64,000 nt of DNA. Source: Thunnus maccoyii (taxonomy: Eukaryota > Chordata > Actinopteri > Scombriformes > Scombridae). Below the pieces are notes generated by a model that saw nothing but the letters and a program-made list of their open reading frames with translations, was not told the origin of the DNA and searched no databases. Location of the stretch: the NCBI RefSeq assembly GCF_910596095.1, contig NC_056533.1, positions 36,182,662 to 36,246,661 of the forward strand, read 5' to 3'. Below, in pieces: positions 34,701 to 46,345 of this stretch. The translations under genes were made by a program, and so were the position numbers. How positions within the stretch are numbered: the first letter of the stretch is position 1; the number at the start of each line of letters is the position of its first letter.

Positions 34701-37585
34701 AACCAGCGTGTCTGCCGTTTTGTCGTTGCAGCTGATGCATCCTGTGCTGGAGTCGCTGAGGAACACAGACAAACAGTGGCTCATTGACACACTATACGCC
34801 TTCAACGGAGGCAATGTGGAGAAATTCCAGGGCTTCAAGTCAGCCTGGGGCCAACAGGTGATTCACTTTCATACAACTGTTCAACGTAGACTGAGACGAT
34901 AGAGGTTAAATCACCTCTGAGCAGCATGTAAGGACTAAAAAGATGCTGCTCCGGTGAGGTGAAGTCTACCAGTTTAACCATCTGGCCGTTTGTTAGAACT
35001 GGTGAAACAACATGAGTGTTAATTCATGTATTTAGCAGTTTATCATTTAGAATAAAAAGAGTTTTCTGGCTCTTTCTGTTTCACTTTTGTTTCACGATTT
35101 TTACGTTCTGCTTTCTTTAAAATTGTTTGTTTAACTGTGAGATGATCCTACTGTAGAGTAGTTTACTGGATATCTGTGACCAGGTAGCAGAATACATCTT
35201 TAAAGCTCTTTAATGATGAATGAAGAACATTTTATCCACCTACTGATAGTTTGTTTTAGGATATAAAAGACAGAATAAAAACACCGTCCACACAGCCTGT
35301 ATACAGAGTGTTGCAGTGACACGTCCTCCTGACAAAGGGTCTTTGTATTTTGTAACATTAAGTAGAAATGTCGACACTCAGCAGCTGAGGTGTTTTGTAT
35401 CCTGCGTCCAGAAGCAGAATCATTTTATCTGGAGTTTGACAGAAAGATTTTCACTCGTTCATGTGGATCAACTTTAATTATTAACTGTCTGATTCATGTT
35501 TCCTCTCTTGATCCTAGCCGGACCTCGCAGCACATGAAGCCAAACTGATGCAGAAGATCCAGCTGCTCTGCGTGATGGAGGTGAGATTCCAGTTGTGTTT
35601 TAGCTCTGATCTGTGACTTTTTCTTTTTCCATTTACATTCTCAGAGATGTGAAGAATGAGCCACAATTTGCATCAAAACTCGGATTCCTTCAAGTTATAA
35701 CTCAGTCAGATCTAAACACACAGCTGTCTTAGATTCTGAGTGACTAATATATCTCCTAAACATTCATAAATCATAAAGAAAACACACTTCAGAACTTTCC
35801 TGAGAATTGTCACATTTTTAACTTCAGTATCAAAGTAATGTATCATGAGTACAATGCTAATAGGTAATAACACAGGGCTCAAGTTGTTCCCACAGCCGAC
35901 TCACTGAATCCACAGAGTTGTCTGAGGGGGGACCACCAGTGTCAGACTTTGTAAACCCACTTCAGGCCTCATCAGACCAGCATTAAAAACTGTGAAATCT
36001 CAGAGCAGAATAAACTTGATTTGAATGGAGTCACTAATGCAGGAGGAGTCGATACGTGCAGAGTTTTTGTGTAGATTTCATCTTTGGTAAACTTCGACAG
36101 GCAAATTAGCTCTGTTGACCAATCACAAACCATCTTCACAGTCTGAGCCTTTAAGGAAGAGAAAGAACGAGATGATGAACAAAGGAGGAAGTTGTCGTAT
36201 CAGCTGTGTTGCTCCAGTCAGCTTTTACTTATCACCTGATACAAATATCACGATTAATTATCGCATTTACCTCGGTAACGATTAATCAAATGATACCTCA
36301 TTAAATACACCTGAGCACCAGATTCTCAGTCCTCACAGTGGAACTCTTATGATATATTACTGAATGATATTTATTTACCATATTCACTATTTTAGGTATT
36401 TGTTTGCTAAAACGGAAAATATGAAGTGAAATGTATATATTATATATAATATAATTCATATTATTTTAACAACACTTTTATGACTTTATCATCATCCAAT
36501 CAGCTGGATCTTTTACAGTATAGAGTGACGTTATTTTAACTTACACTGTATGAAGGAAAACATGTATTAAACGTATCAATATGACTAACATAAGGTCGGT
36601 TAGACAGTCATAATTTGTTGCCCAAACCTGAGCAGTTGATACAAATATCATCATCTCTTAAATGAACTGCGTTAATCTAACATCTGGTTAGCAGCTGTTA
36701 GCTTGTCACCAAGTTTACAACACCGCCACTTATTTCACCAGAACGCACAAATCTCTTAAAAGCGTTCTGAGATAATTGTAGAGTGACACAGACGAGCAGG
36801 AGATGAGTGTCGACGTGAAGGTTTAAACTCTGTCTCCTTCCTCCTCCAGATGACTTTCACTCGTCCTGCCAACCACAGGCAGCTGACCTTCACTGAGATC
36901 GGCCAGAGCGCCAAAATCCCCGTTAATGAGGTCAGTTGGATGATGAGAGTATTTCATCAAATGTCATTAAATCCTTCGACTGCGATGAGCATGATCGACT
37001 TTTTATTACCAGAAAGAATAATGTTGTTTTTCTGTTGTAACTTCCTGTTTTTAACACCTGGATGGAGGTGATCTTGAAGTAGTTTAACATTTTAATTGTG
37101 AATTAGTAAATATTAGTGAGGAAACCTGTGAGGTGAACCGATGGACTGTAGTAATTTCTGATGTTGTGTGACGGTGGTTTCTGCATGATTTTCCCTGCAG
37201 GTGGAGCTTCTGGTGATGAAGGCTCTGTCTGTGGGCCTCATCAAAGGCAACATTGACGAGGTGGACCAGAAGGTGCAGATGACCTGGGTGCAGCCCAGAG
37301 TGCTGGACCTGCAGCAGGTTAGTTCACACCACAACAGAAGAGATTAATAAGTAAAACAGAAGAGAATTTATTCACGTTACAAGCAGTTTATTGTGCATCA
37401 AGTTTCAATCTTCAACATGTTTCCTGCTCTGTTGCGTTTCATGTCTCTTACCTGCTGGTCTGACGCTCACCTGTTGGTCTCTGTTTCAGATCAAAGGCAT
37501 GAAGGAGCGGTTGGACTTCTGGTGCGGTGACGTTAAGAACATGGCCATGCTGGTGGAGCAGCAGGCCCACGACATCCTCACCTAA
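31749..37585 (+). CDS. psmd13: 26S proteasome non-ATPase regulatory subunit 13 (Rpn9), 13 exons, 378 aa
   Basis: Structural subunit of the 19S regulatory-particle lid, in cytosol and nucleus. Exons: 31749-31849, 32899-32977, 33355-33389, 33479-33534, 33620-33663, 33748-33834, 34305-34476, 34553-34632, 34732-34857, 35518-35580, 36850-36930, 37201-37317, 37490-37585. All junctions are GT-AG and in phase, giving 378 residues against 376 in human. The N-terminus begins MKDV as in mammals. Family blocks include [34 protein letters not shown] and [14 protein letters not shown], with the end QAHDILT. The C-terminal half forms the PCI domain that docks lid subunits (from family knowledge, roughly residues 170-340). 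No disruption was found. The poly(A) signal is at 37754. This gene and sirt3 diverge from a shared upstream region. Confidence 0.97.
32324..32638 (+). repeat. Foldback element (copy D), internally deleted, in psmd13 intron 1
   Basis: Bounded by TTAAAGGACGGGTTCACAAA on the left and CTGTGAAGCTGTCCTTTAA on the right, which are inverted-repeat ends. The left arm is long (AACAGTCAGGAGCTC, TTCTTGCTGTAATCATTCC, CCTCCTGTTCATACTG, TGTAAGTGATGG). The centre and most of the right arm are missing. It gives the clearest view of both element ends. Confidence 0.8.
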
Positions 37586-37753
37586 ACGGTTTCCCTCTTC
37601 AGTCCACAGAGGGACGCCTCACTTCCTTCCCCGCACACAGCGACTCCTGTTTGTTTTTTGTTTTGTTTTTTTTTTTCTTTCTATCGGATGTTCATTCTTT
37701 CATTACTGTCACTGTTTATTACCAATCTGTAAATTACACTGTGGTATTTTACA

Positions 37754-37759
37754 AATAAA
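37754..37759 (+). other. psmd13 poly(A) signal
   Basis: AATAAA lies 169 bp after the stop codon, in sequence typical of a short housekeeping 3' UTR. A GT-rich stretch follows (TTGGTTGAAACG). A second AATAAA near 37818 could serve as an alternative. Confidence 0.7.
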
Positions 37760-37941
37760 CAAATTGGTTGAAACGTTATCCTCACAATATGGACTGAGAA
37801 TATTGTCTAAAACATTAATAAACATGTCCAAATATCAGCCATGCCAGTTATTATCTGTATATGTATCGTTTCCTTTTCTTTCTTTGAATGTGCATCCAGG
37901 TCAAAGTTTCCATTTTTGTTTTTTAATTCCTTAGCTGAATA

Positions 37942-38506
37942 TTAAAGGATAGTTTCTAAATTTTTCATGTCTTAAAACAATATTTAGGTGCATAAATGAA
38001 AATCGAAATAGGTTTTTCTTGCTGTAATCAATGTAAGTGATGGGGGACAAAATCCACAGTCCTCCTTCTGTGCATTAAATGTATTTAAAAGTTTATCTGA
38101 AGCTAATATGAAGCTTCAGCGTCCAAATGAGTCAAATCAAGTAGATATCTTTCAACGTTACAGTCTTTTTAGTGCCAAAGTCCCTCTTTTTGTTACTATA
38201 CTTCCACCTGCAGCTCAACAGGGAAACACTGTCCGAGGAAACACAAAGAGGGAATTATTCTAAAAAAAAATACATTGGAAGATATCCACCTGATTTAACT
38301 AACTCAGATTGCTGATGCATCATTTTAGCTTTAGATACTTTTATTTTTACATTTTTTATGGAAATGACTGTGGATTTTGTCCTTCATCACTTACATTGTA
38401 AGCTTATCTGGAAAGGTTTTAATGGTCATTATTAGCAGGAGGATCACAGTAGACAAAACCTGATTCAGTGTTCAGTTGGGCTCCTGATTGTGAACCTTTC
38501 CTTTAA
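37942..38506. repeat. Foldback element (copy E)
   Basis: Starts ATTAAAGGATAG and ends CTTTCCTTTAA. Both arms carry the family blocks (TGTAAGTGATGG, CCACAGTCCTCC, AAGCTAATATGAAGCTTCA, TTACAGTCTTTTTAG, CCTCTTTTTGTTACTATAC). It lies just beyond psmd13. Confidence 0.8.
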
Positions 38507-39389
38507 TCCTTTAACCTCCATAAGACATGAGCTGCAATTATCCAATGATCTTCAAAATCTGAGGGATGTTTTTGATGCTAAATTATTAACAAGCGCATAC
38601 AAATCTATATTTTGTGCAAGCAACTTCGGGTTGAGGAAGGAGGAAACATTGATGACTGTTTCTGCTGGTTTTGGAGTGTTTCCTGTAGCCTCCTCCCTTG
38701 TGGTTGGTGGTTCAGGCACTTTAGATGTTTTGATTCGTATCCATAATGCAGTACCACGAGGGAGGCGTCTGATTGGTCAAATGTATTCTGCAGCATGACA
38801 ACGAGCCCGAACATCCAGCCAGAATCATAACAAACCATCTTCATCAACAAGAAGAACAAGGAGTCCTGCAACAGATGGTTTGGCCCCCACAGAGCCCGGG
38901 GGCCCCGTTCCTCATACGAGGATAACAAAGTTATTCAGATTGGAATAATGACGGTTTGACATAAATCTGCATTTCTTTGGTTCTTTGAAGCTGGCACTGT
39001 TGTCATAGCAACAAGTCCTTAAACCCAAGCCTGCTACAGTGCAGTTTAGTGACAGCTGGATCATGACCAAGATCCAAACACATGAACTAATATTCACATA
39101 CAAATGTCTGTCTCTCAGATTTATAATGGAAGACTGTTGATATAATTATGATTTTAGATGACTTAACTGGAGAACTCACTTTGCTGAAAGTTGTTCATGC
39201 AATTAAATGTACTTAATTAAGTTTTTAAAAGGTCTCATTGTGTGTGATGAAAGTGTGGAAAGAGCAGAAACATTGTGGAGCAAAATGTAGAACAAAACAA
39301 CGACTGTAACGATACAGGATCACACATAAAATCAGACTTTATGAGATACCTGTTCAACTGCCCGTTAATGCAAATATCTAATCATTGTT
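38507..39389. other. Intergenic DNA, no gene recognised
   Basis: A 102-codon + frame (38490-38798) and a 107-codon - frame (38605-38928) overlap here. Neither shows a domain or a splice context that I recognise. The + frame starts inside the foldback element. I leave both uncalled. Confidence 0.4.
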
Positions 39390-39494
39390 AGGGATGCACG
39401 ATATTGGATTTTTTGCCGATATCCGATACGCCGATATTTCCAACTCATTGTGGCCAATTGCAGATACCGATATATGCACATAATTTTTTTCCAG
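39390..39494 (+). repeat. GATGCACGATATTGG-type repeat fragment
   Basis: TAGGGATGCACGATATTGGA followed by CCGATATCCGATACGCCGAT is a widespread teleost repeat. A related start (AGGGATGAACGATATTGTCG) appears near 40130, inside the loop of the inverted repeat below. Confidence 0.55.
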
Positions 39495-39785
39495 CTGGCT
39501 GAGGAGACTATTACACATGCAAGCATAGACTGTACTAAGTATGATCAAGAAAGACAATATATGAAGGAAGAACTTAGGAAGACTGGAGTTCAGGAGCTCA
39601 GCATTAAAACTTTTATGAACCTGCCAAGTTGGTGGAGCAGTAGAGTTTTCTTTGAGTTTATTAGACAGACAGGATTAATGTGTAGGATTTAATCTCTGGT
39701 CCACACTCCGGAGCAGAAGGTGGCGGTAATGCACCTAAAACGCTGGTTGCCAACCGCCGTTATAAACCAAAAAGAAGAGGGTTCC
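39495..39785 (+). mobile_element. 3' end of a non-LTR retrotransposon (LINE)
   Basis: The frame at 39495-39692 reads AEETITHASIDCTKYDQERQ, a KEELRKTGVQE stretch and then NLPSWWSSRVFFEFIRQTGL before a stop. That is the C-terminal His-Cys type segment of LINE ORF2 proteins common in teleosts. After the stop comes the usual tail GGTGGCGGTAATGCACCTAA ... AACCGCCGTTATAAACC and AAAAAGAAGAGG. It is severely 5'-truncated and dead. I do not fix the clade. Confidence 0.75.
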
Positions 39786-39879
39786 CCCCCCCCCCAAACA
39801 GAGTGGTACATCCTGGCAGCCAAGGGGCTTCCTATCTGTGCAGCCGAACACAGCAGCTCCTCCACAGACAATTTTTATT

Positions 39880-40553
39880 TGCTTTACTTTTCACCCTTAT
39901 CCAACTGGGAATGTTGGTATTGGCAGTGGTAACTATTAAAGGACCAATGTGTTGGATTTAGTGGCATCTAGCAGTGAGGTCCAACTGAATACACCCCTAT
40001 CCATCTCTCAAGAGCCAGTGTTTGGTTTGTCCCTTCTGGGCTACTGTAGAAACATCTGAGGATCTGAGGACCTGCTCCCTCTGTAGATATAAAGGGCTCA
40101 CTGTAAGGTAAGGAAAACTCAATGATTAGGGATGAACGATATTGTCGGCACATCATGGGTATCGGCCGAAATGAACATTTTCTGCTGATTATGAGAGGCC
40201 GATTTGTTGCTTTCTCCTCCACGGACTGTTTCACCCTGACGGTCCCGGTGTTTCCTCCGCAGGCTCCACTTCACTCAAGCTGCCCGTCAGACCCGCTGCT
40301 TCTTCTAGCTGGAGACTAGCTGGCTGTGCTTCCCTCCAGCCATGCTGCTGCTAACACTCCGCTAGCCTCTCAGCTAACGTTAGCCCCGGCTCAGTAGCCC
40401 AGACAAACCAAACACTGGCTCTAGAGAGATGGATAGGGGTGTATTCAGTTGGACTTCACTGCTAGATGCCACTAAATCCGACACATTGGTCCTTTAATAG
40501 TTACCATTGCCAATACCAACATTCCCAGTTGGATAAGGGTGAAAAGTAAAGCA
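39880..40553. repeat. Long inverted repeat, arms about 165 bp
   Basis: The left arm 39880-40045 and right arm 40392-40553 are close reverse complements. They share TTTACTTTTCACCCTTATCC, CAACTGGGAATGTTGGTATT, ACCAATGTGTTGGATTTAGT, ACACCCCTATCCATCTCTC and CCAGTGTTTGGTTTGTC. The loop (about 345 bp) holds other sequence, including a GATGAACGATATTG repeat. A foldback-type element with no protein. Confidence 0.9.
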
Positions 40554-42429
40554 AGACAGTGTTTGACTGGAGCCCCAAATTATTGAATGAACCTCCACTG
40601 GACACACTTTTTTAAAAATATACAGTTTATGTAACCGACTGCACAAATTTATTTTTAGGTTTCGGTGTAATTTGAGTGTTTCTCTGTGCTTGCCTGAATG
40701 TTTGAGGGGAGATTTAAGTCACATTTGTCTTCATTTTGTCTTCATACTCCTTCAAGTAAAAGAAAAAGCGACTGAGCAGGAAATGAGATTGTGACGAACG
40801 CCGTGCAGACAGCAGCTCATCCATTTGTTCCACAGCTTTCAGTTATCAGTCACATCCGACACTGATTCATTACAAAGTGACAGTCTCCTGCTCACTGACA
40901 CGACTGCGATAAAGCTTTTACATGTACTCTGACATTTGAGGACGTGAAGGTTTGAAACACACCGTGTGAAGGATCATAACACGTTAGTGAGGTGTCTCGA
41001 CAGAGATGTAGACGTCAAATAGAGGCGTTAATTCATTTCTGCTCTGTGTGACTTTCAAGCGTTCAAGTGTTATTTTCACAGGGAATTTATCGCTACAGCT
41101 TCAATATTTCCATCCGTAATGTGACATCTGATGTATTTTTCTCTCTTAAAATTTAAAAGAATCTACAGAAAAGCTGTAAATCATTTGAAAATGTTTTTGG
41201 TGCTTTCACAGCATCTGCCAGCGTCAGAAATTAGATTTTTCTTTTAAAGAAAAATCTAATTTAAAGTGTCACAGCTACGGGTCTGAATAACCTACTTATA
41301 TGAATGAAAGAGTTCAGTTTTTGATTTTTAATACATTTTCAAAACTTTCTGAAAACATGTTTATACTTTGACATTATGGGTTGTTGAGTGTAGATTGACA
41401 GGCAAAAATTGCTCAATCTTATCCATTTAAAATTAAATTTACAACATAATAATGTGTGTTAAAAGTGAAGATGTCTGAATAATTTCTGACAGTTAAAGCA
41501 TTTTTGGAGAGAAAATCATCCCTAAATATTATTAATTAATGGTTTATAGTCAAAAACTCAGCTAATCTGGGTGGTTTGGTCAGATTTGATTGACAACGTT
41601 CTGTCAAACAAACAACCTACCAACTAAATTCTGATTGGTGCTCAGGAGTGGTCACATGGCGTTTCCGTTTATTGAAATTTCCAAGTAGGTCTATCTGCGG
41701 ACTCACACATCTACACGACACACCCGCTTGGTCAGGTTTAGGTTAGGTTTCGTGTAGCATGTCTTTACGGTGACAACATCAGGGTTGGGGGGGTAGACTG
41801 CAGATAGACCCTCCTCGCTGGGCATCACAACGAAACAGGAAGCATAACGAATATTCGTACGACAGAAATGAGCTCAGACGAAAACACAAATGCAGAAATC
41901 TCTTAATTTAAATAAACAAAACTGTGCTGTTTTTTTTTCTTTGGCAGAAAATGTTGAGTTCATGTAGGACCAAATCACTTTTTAAAATACTTTTTCAGGC
42001 CCTTTAATACTTCCATATGTGAGATGTAATTTATTAGTCAGATTGAATAATCAAAGCTGGAAAAACTAACTTAGCAGAACTGATTAAAGTTATGAAGATT
42101 AAAACAGGAAGAAAATGAAAAAAGACATTAAATTGAGATGCATAATACTGAAACTGACATTTATTTTGGTCTAAGTCATAAGAAAAAAATGGGATTAAAG
42201 AAGAAATACAAGTAACAAAAAAGTAAGACAAAACCTTCATATTTTGAGTGATGATTTGGTAACTTTTTCATCATCCTGTTTGCAGACGTCTCTACTTCTC
42301 TATTCTGTTGTTTAGGCATCTAAAGCGTCATGGAAGTCCTTCACTATGATCATCATCATTGGCTTCTGTCAATAAAGATGACAAGAACAAGCAAAGAATT
42401 CTCACATGAACAGTTATACAAGAGGCCCA
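40554..42429. other. Intergenic DNA, no gene recognised
   Basis: Moderately AT-rich, without convincing open frames. It contains a perfect hairpin at 41228-41262, listed separately. Nothing else is supported. Confidence 0.5.
41228..41262. repeat. Perfect 17-bp-arm palindrome
   Basis: AAATTAGATTTTTCTTT, one T, then AAAGAAAAATCTAATTT. The arms are perfectly complementary with a single-base spacer. No stem of this quality is expected by chance in 64 kb of average composition. No T-run or gene end is associated with it. Confidence 0.95.
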
Positions 42430-43010
42430 AAAGATGTCCAAGTCCGTCTTAAAACAGCAGTCAGGTGTCCATATGAACAGTGAAAGAGGTTTTCCTCCTG
42501 TTCATACTGGCTATTAAAAGATCCTTCAAATATGTTTACAATGGAAGTGATGGAGGATAAAACCCACAGTGTGTCCACACAGTCATTTAAAAGTTGATGT
42601 GAATCTTATATGAGGCTTCAGCAGTCTGAGTTAGTAATATCAAGTGGATATCTGACACATTTACAGTCTTTTTAGCATCAGATTCCCTCTTTGTGTTTCC
42701 TCAGACAGTGTTTCCCTGTTGAGCTGCGCTGGAAGTATAGTAACAAAAAGAGGAAGTTTAAAAAGTCTAAAAAGACTGTAACGTTGAAAGATATCTACTT
42801 GATTTGACTCATTTGGACGCTGAAGCTTCATATTAGCTTCAGATAAACTTTTAAATACGTTTTTGTCCTCCATCACTTCCATTGTAAGTGCATTATGAAG
42901 GGATCTTCTAATGGCTTGATGAACAGGAAGAAAAACATGTTTCACTGTTCATTTGGGCTTCTGACTGTTGCTTTAAGACAGACTTGAAAAATTGTGCAAC
43001 CATCCTTTAA
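42430..43010. repeat. Foldback element (copy F), near-complete palindrome
   Basis: The left arm has CCTCCTGTTCATACTGGCTA, GGAAGTGATGGAGGATAAAA and TTTACAGTCTTTTTAGCATC. The right arm mirrors it and ends CAACCATCCTTTAA at 43010. Nearly the same text as copy B, including GTGTGTCCACACAGTCATTT, so B and F are the closest pair. Confidence 0.8.
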
Positions 43011-44029
43011 ATCTCTCCTGATCTGATCACCACAATATGCGTAATATAAGTCTAAAAGTGCTGAAAGCAAAGATATCAGCATTATCAGATCATTTCCATC
43101 CAAATCTAATGAAGACTCTGAATATGAGGAAGCATGTCTGCTGGTGTCTGTAACTGTTGGCACGTCATGATGAGCAGAGCATGGTCCGGTTAATGCCTCT
43201 AAGAGGTTTTTTTCTGCCTCATTTGAGTCTTTTTGGACATTAAGTTGTTTGCAGATTCCTTGTTTGTTCTCGTTGTTGATGGATAGGAAAGAGATGTATG
43301 GAGGGCTGTTATGTGTTTTGTGTTTACTGTTACGCTTCGATGAACACCTGGGTCACATTCAACCCCGAGCTAAAGAAAAAAAGTGATGCATTAAACCTCC
43401 GGCTGCAAAGAGCTGCTTCTGTGTGATATGATGGAAATGAATCACGCAATTCTTTGAAAGGAGAATATTTTATTAGAAGTTTTAAGGTAATAGTTCCCAA
43501 CATTTTTAGCTTGTGACCCCTTAAAATGAAACGTCTACTCATGACTCCTCGTCGCCAGTTTTAAATGTCCGTCTGATGTTGTGTTCGACTGATCCTCGCT
43601 TTGTTTGAATAATTTGAATCCTGAAGACGTCCAATTATCCAATAATTCATTGTTTTCCTCTCCTTATCATGTGACCGCCTTTATATTTATGTCACGACTC
43701 TCGACTCCCAGTTTGGGGGCACTGTTACCATGATCTCCATCGTGTGTTGATGGTTGTTGGGTCTTTCACTGCGGTCGTAACACTGACTATGAAAACCACG
43801 CTTTTATTAAAAAAGACACCATTGCGTATTATATTGGATATTGTGATATATGTATCAATAAAGTGTGTGGTGACAGGTGTGATTCAGCCATTAAACGTCT
43901 AAAAAATTACATGAAATATACAGTTGTGGGCTTCATGAAAGGAAACATTCAAATGCTGAATACCAGGAGCGAACGTATCCGTGACAAGGATTCCTCAAGT
44001 TTCTGAACGTTTTAACTCAAACTGCAGGT

Positions 44030-44310
44030 TTTAATCTGCTTTAAAAATGAACGCCTCCCTCATGACTTTTAATAAAACTAAAAACTCATCTTTTCAACAT
44101 TGCTTTTACCTAGAAGGTTTTACTATACTTAACTTACGGTATTAATTGTCATTTTATACACAATTTATTTGTTTTAAAATGTCTCTTTGATTAGTCTCTT
44201 TTAAAATCCTTTCTTTTGTTTTTAATGTTTCTATCTCTTCCATCTCTTTATGTTTTGTGCATCCTTTTGTATGAGCTGTTCTATATAAGTCCAATTTAAT
44301 GATAATTATT
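44030..44310 (+). mobile_element. LINE 3' end remnant (Rex1/L2-like)
   Basis: The text CATGACTTTTAATAAAACTA, AAAACTCATCTTTTCAACAT and ATGAGCTGTTCTATATAAGT has the form of the last codons and 3' UTR of teleost Rex1/L2-like LINEs (K-L-K-T-H-L-F type). No usable frame remains. Confidence 0.45.
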
Positions 44311-44894
44311 ATGTTTTTTACAGCAGTAATGTGAGGAAGTTAAACAGAGGAACTGCTCTAACTGTCAGAAACCCAATCAATTCTCCATCAGCCAGAATAT
44401 TATTTGTTCAGACAATTAATGAGACATTATGACCTCAAACTGCTTGTCATCAACCACCAATATAGCAGAAATACATTCTAAAATCACCCGTGGACGACCA
44501 GTTCAGGGTTCAAATCCTTCTTAATGGTGAGATGAACACCATTCTTCTAAAAGATCCTCCCTTATCTGGTGTTTTGATGATGGTTCTGCTCCAGAATCTC
44601 CTGCACATGTTGGTGTTTAACTGGTTTGTTGTTGCTCTGTGTGGAAGCGTCTGCATTCGTTCTCCTCTCTTTTTAATCAGGTTTTTTCTCATTTTATTTG
44701 TCACCTGTGCAGTAAACAGCTGGTGTCAGTGTGTTTCCTGATTGGCCGCTGAGGTTCTGTGGAGGAAACCTGCCGAAGGTCTACAGTAATGAACCGTTTC
44801 TGTGGGTACAGATGGTGCGCTGCGCTGTGCGCCGCGACCTCCTACACCTTTGGTCTTCTCCGCACCTGTCAGCTTGTGCTCAGGTGTCGGGCTG

Positions 44895-45110
44895 CAGCAG
44901 ACAATTATTTTCATCATCAATTAGTCTGTCTGTAAGCTTTTCTATTAATCAATAAACCTCTTTCGCCGTAACATGTCAGAAAACCCAAAAGATATTCAAG
45001 TTACAGTGATGTAAAGCAGAAAAAAGCAATAAATTCTCAAATTTAAGAGGTGAAAACCAGTGAATGGTAACTTTTTTTTTAACAATGAATTGATCGTAAA
45101 AAGGTGTTAT
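44895..45110 (+). repeat. GGGCTGCAAC-family repeat
   Basis: Starts GGGCTGCAGCAGACAATTAT and continues ATTAGTCTGTCTGTAAGCTT, AAAACCCAAAAGATATTCAA and GTGAAAACCAGTGAATGG. Same family as 26295-26620. Confidence 0.65.
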
Positions 45111-45839
45111 GGCTTAATCTTCTGCCATATGGTTTCTAAAGGTTTCATAGGTGCACCAGCTCCACTGTTTGCTTTACTATTTTCATTATAGTGAAGAATC
45201 ATCACGCTCATACTGGTGCAGTTTAACTGAAGGTTCACACTCGCCTTTTTCCACAGCAGACATATTGACTTGTGATAGTAGGAAAAGCTCAGTCGTTACT
45301 AATAACATTAATCATGACTCCATTTTATTAAAGTGTCCCAGTGAGTCATGACAGTGAGTCAGCAGGCACAATACCAGGACTCTGAAACTGAAGCAGCTAA
45401 ATGGATTCAAGCCGTCGTTAATTTTATTATTTACACCTGAGCTTTTCCTGCCGTGACGTGTCAAAGTGTCTCCTGTGTAGAAAAGCTTTTAGAGTTATTT
45501 TAAGTTCACGTTTACCGTTTTTTCATTTATTAATGCAGAAGAGTAACGAGCACGAACGTTTCAGACGACATATTCATCAGTATCGATCAGAGTCCGACCT
45601 GTTTTAAACCGGTTAGCGGTGTCCGGTGAACATAATTAGAACAAAAACTGTCACAGAAATCAAACACATGCAGCAGGTTACAGAGGAAACTGTGACGTCA
45701 CTGCTGGGTGCAGCTACAGGTGCAACAAAGGTCACATCCATCAACGAGAACAGACACCGACCTGAAACTTTCCACTGATACATACAGACACAGCTGATAA
45801 ACACTGATTTACCGTTACTGTTGAAAAACAAAACAAAAA
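45111..45839. other. Intergenic DNA, no gene recognised
   Basis: Short opposed open frames only, none with a recognisable domain. Composition is average. Confidence 0.4.
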
Positions 45840-46345
45840 TAGAAGAAATAGATTAATCATTAAAAAACATACAAATTATAATATAATAGGAGTCAATTTT
45901 AAACATATGTACAGTATACGTACAATACATACTGTATATAAAATCTATAAATAAATAAAATCAAAAATGTGTTTAAACTTTCATTTAAAATTGATTATTG
46001 ATTAATTGAAACTGATTATTTTTATTTATTTAAATATCTTTTGATTGGTAAATATTTATCACAAATCAAGCACTATCAAAGAAGGAAAAAATATAAAATA
46101 AAATAAAAAATATACAAATAAAAAGTAATGATCTAAAATATAAATAATAAATAAAAAATTTTTAAAAAATCAATTTAAAAATATTTTTAAAATAAAATAA
46201 AAATAAGTAAATTAATTAAAAAAATAAAATATACTTTTATTTATTTATTCATTTTTAATATTATATGTATTATTTTCTAATATATTCTTATTTTGTTTGT
46301 TTTTTAATAATTAAAAAAAAAATATATATATATATATATATACCA
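45840..46345. repeat. Extremely AT-rich low-complexity block
   Basis: About 500 bp made almost wholly of A and T (runs of AAATAAAAT, TTTATTTATT), ending in a (TA)n tract at about 46322-46341. It separates the repeat-laden intergenic DNA from the jph3 upstream region. Confidence 0.9.

Noticed and set aside
38490..38928. Opposed open frames of 102 and 107 codons after psmd13
   Set aside because: No domain, no splice context, and the + frame begins inside a foldback element.
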